Of a stretch of DNA of 6,345 nucleotides, positions 4,913 through 6,345 are shown piece after piece; position 1 is the first letter of the stretch, and the number at the start of each line of letters is the position of its first letter. The stretch spans positions 1-6,345 of the forward strand of contig CATPCA010000191.1 of assembly GCA_955652545.1 (NCBI GenBank), written 5' to 3'. The notes beneath the pieces are model-generated. The model ran no database searches. It worked only from the letters and a program-made list of their open reading frames with translations, and was not told the origin of the DNA. Origin of the DNA: Candidatus Dormiibacterota bacterium. Lineage in GTDB: Bacteria > Chloroflexota > Dormibacteria > UBA8260. The position numbers and the translations under genes were made by a program.

Positions 4913-5770
4913 ATGTGGCAGAACATCAAGACCGCTCTCCTCCTGGCTCTTCTCGACGCTCTGTTCCTCGTCATCGGCGGGCTGGTGGCCCACCGCACCG
5001 GGTTGATCGTCGCCGCGGTAATCGCCCTGGCCTTGAACGGCCTCTCGTACTGGAAGAGCGACACCATCGCCATCCGCGCCGCCCACGGCGTCGAGGTGTC
5101 CCCAGAGCAGGCGCCCGAGCTGCACCAGATCGTCGCTGAGCTCGCCGCCGCCGGCGGCATTCCCAAGCCGCGCGTCTACATCAGCGACGACCCGTCGCCC
5201 AACGCCTTCGCCACCGGTCGGAACCCGTCGCACGCGGCGGTCTGCTGCACGACCGGGATCCTCAACCTCTGCAGCGCCCGCGAGATTCGCGGCGTCCTGT
5301 CCCACGAGCTGAGCCACGTGCGCAACCGCGACATCCTCGTGGCCTCAGTGGCGGCCACCGTCGCGCTCGGCATCTCGATCATCGCCCAGATCGCGCAGTT
5401 CTCCCTCTTCTTCATGGGCGGCGACGAAGAGGAGAGCGGCGCACAGATCCTGCTCACGCTGCTCGTCGCGCTGCTGGCCGCGCCGGCCGCGGTGATCATC
5501 CAGCTCGCGATCAGCCGCGCCAGGGAGTACGAGGCCGACCACGACGGCGCGCTGCTGTCACACGATCCCCTCGCGCTGGCCGATGCGCTGGGCAAGCTCG
5601 AGGCACGGACGGCGGTGGTGCCGATGCAGGTGGCTCCGGCGCTGGCACCGCTCTACATCGTCAACCCGTTCGGCAACCGGCGGGCCTCCCTTGCCGCGCT
5701 GTTCTCGACGCACCCTCCCATCGAGGAGCGGATCGCCCGGCTCCAGCGGATGGCCCGGGTCCAGCCCTGA
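4913..5770 (+). CDS. htpX: HtpX-family membrane zinc metalloprotease
   Basis: The product is 285 residues, normal for HtpX (peptidase family M48B), an inner-membrane protease that helps degrade damaged or misfolded membrane proteins. The N-terminus MWQNIKTALLLALLDALFLV is the typical family opening. Hydrophobic segments lie at about 6-22 and 28-43. The zinc site is HELSH (H131, E132, H135), and the third ligand is probably E205 in REYEADHDGA. Two further hydrophobic segments (about 143-168 and 179-200) lie between them, then NPFGNRRASLAALFSTHPP near the C-terminus, all in family order. The ATG at 4913 is preferred to an in-frame GTG at 4886, because the nine extra codons are unlike the family and would cover the -10 box. 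The gene appears monocistronic, with its own promoter and a hairpin after its stop. No CtsR, HrcA or CpxR-like site was recognised. Confidence 0.93.
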   Translation: MWQNIKTALLLALLDALFLVIGGLVAHRTGLIVAAVIALALNGLSYWKSDTIAIRAAHGVEVSPEQAPELHQIVAELAAAGGIPKPRVYISDDPSPNAFATGRNPSHAAVCCTTGILNLCSAREIRGVLSHELSHVRNRDILVASVAATVALGISIIAQIAQFSLFFMGGDEEESGAQILLTLLVALLAAPAAVIIQLAISRAREYEADHDGALLSHDPLALADALGKLEARTAVVPMQVAPALAPLYIVNPFGNRRASLAALFSTHPPIEERIARLQRMARVQP

Positions 5771-5776
5771 GCCAGT

Positions 5777-5799
5777 GCGTCCACCCGGCTGGGGGACGC
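5777..5799. terminator. Strong GC-rich hairpin between convergent htpX and the sortase gene
   Basis: GCGTCC (5777-5782) pairs with GGACGC (5794-5799), and after a single bulged A, CCC (5784-5786) pairs with GGG (5791-5793) around a GGCT tetraloop. This is a 9-bp stem, starting 7 nt past the htpX stop and 19 nt past the sortase stop on the other strand. No T run follows on either side. High-GC actinobacteria often use such T-less hairpins, so a bidirectional terminator is likely. Confidence 0.6.
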
Positions 5800-5817
5800 C
5801 GCCGGCGCTGACGCGGT

Positions 5818-6345
5818 TCAGGCGCTCGGTGACACCAGGGTGGCGCGCCAGATGATGCGCAACGAGTCCACCCAGAAGGGGGTGCACGTGACCAGCGTCA
5901 GGTCGTGGCCGCTGGTCGGCACCAGCTGAGTGACCTTGTTGGGATCCAGCGTCCACTTGCCGGTCACTTTGTACGTGAAGGTGTGACAGGTCCGGTCCTG
6001 CACGGACACGGTGTCGCCGACGTTGAGCTGGTCGATGTGCTCGTAGTCCGGCTCGCGGTGGAAGGCGATGATGGAGTTGCCCGGCTGGCCGGGGCCGGGC
6101 GTCCCGGTGTAGTGCACCATCGAGCGGTTGTTCAGCGAGTCCCAGGTGCCGTCGGTGGCGACGCCGCCGTAATGCTCGGCGGCGGGAGCACTGAAGGTGA
6201 CGAGCGCGTAGTCCGCAGGCGAGCCGGATCCGCACGTGGCGGTCTTGGCGACGGCCGTGGGACTGCTGGGTGCGCCGGCCAGGGCGTTCGAACCACCCTT
6301 CTGCCAGGTGCTCAAAGCGCTCTGGTCGACGCTGGCCCGCTGCCA
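5818..6345 (-). CDS. Sortase (class E-like), C-terminal part; N-terminus off the right edge
   Basis: 175 residues of the transpeptidase domain are visible and the frame is open at the edge, so the start and the expected N-terminal membrane anchor are missing. Sortases cut a C-terminal sorting signal on exported proteins and join them to the cell wall or to pilins. Diagnostic parts in order are WQRASVDQSALSTWQ (extracellular linker), YTGTPGPGQPGNSIIAFHRE with the catalytic His (codon 6058-6060), IDQLNVGDTVSV, and LTLVTCTPFWVDSLRII with the catalytic Cys (5884-5886) and Arg (5857-5859). The LVTCTP-x6-R spacing matches classical sortases, so the triad is intact. The residue before the catalytic His is Phe, where most sortases have Gly (GHR). 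Two extra cysteines (in TCGSGS and RTCHTF) could form a disulfide. No substrate with an LPxTG/LAxTG-like signal is in the window. Class E is preferred for a high-GC Gram-positive host, but class cannot be fixed. Confidence 0.88.
   Translation of the reverse strand, partial: WQRASVDQSALSTWQKGGSNALAGAPSSPTAVAKTATCGSGSPADYALVTFSAPAAEHYGGVATDGTWDSLNNRSMVHYTGTPGPGQPGNSIIAFHREPDYEHIDQLNVGDTVSVQDRTCHTFTYKVTGKWTLDPNKVTQLVPTSGHDLTLVTCTPFWVDSLRIIWRATLVSPSA

Noticed and set aside
1..6345. Mobile element, CRISPR array, tRNA or toxin-antitoxin pair
   Set aside because: Looked for and not seen: no terminal repeats with a transposase, no spaced direct repeats, no cloverleaf, and no short overlapping gene pair other than the metabolic overlaps described.

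Overview
The window is GC-rich, almost fully coding DNA that looks like a chromosomal segment of a high-GC Gram-positive bacterium (Actinomycetota). The supporting signs are strong GC bias at third codon positions, several start codons 6 to 8 nt downstream of TANNNT boxes with no Shine-Dalgarno (leaderless style), a LexA/SOS box of the Gram-positive form CGAAC-N4-GTTCG, and a sortase with the LVTCTP motif. A deep-branching class such as Acidimicrobiia is possible, but that is only an inference. I see no tRNA, rRNA, CRISPR array, insertion sequence or phage gene.

Layout. The left edge cuts a minus-strand gene for an alanine-rich, single-membrane-segment protein (1-411, running off the window). 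Upstream of it, also on the minus strand, lies a 96-residue helix-hairpin-helix (HhH) protein (512-802). Its promoter has a good -10 and -35 separated by exactly 17 nt, and that spacer holds an SOS box (817-830). Divergent from it is a small FmdB-type zinc-ribbon gene (891-1121). Converging on that gene is a minus-strand pair: ribonuclease HII (rnhB, 1650-2291), then a flavin reductase (1126-1653) joined to it by a 4-nt GTGA overlap.

From a 40-bp divergent promoter region shared with rnhB, a plus-strand operon runs right: an HMG-CoA lyase-family enzyme (2332-3249), coupled by an ATGA overlap to an acyl-CoA carboxylase carboxyltransferase (3246-4811). Together they point to degradation of leucine or a related branched acyl-CoA: carboxylation of a 3-methylcrotonyl-CoA-like substrate, then cleavage of HMG-CoA to acetyl-CoA and acetoacetate. 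The biotin carboxylase, hydratase and acyl-CoA dehydrogenase that would complete the route are not in the window. An HtpX-family membrane zinc protease follows on its own promoter (4913-5770). It converges, across a strong hairpin, with the C-terminal part of a minus-strand sortase (5818-6345, entering from the right edge).

The most interesting item is the short HhH gene. The placement of the SOS box inside its promoter predicts that LexA represses it and that DNA damage induces it. The protein has no catalytic domain, so it could be a small DNA-binding accessory factor in repair. The rest is mostly recognisable metabolism and housekeeping, with some notable regulatory architecture in the short intergenic regions.
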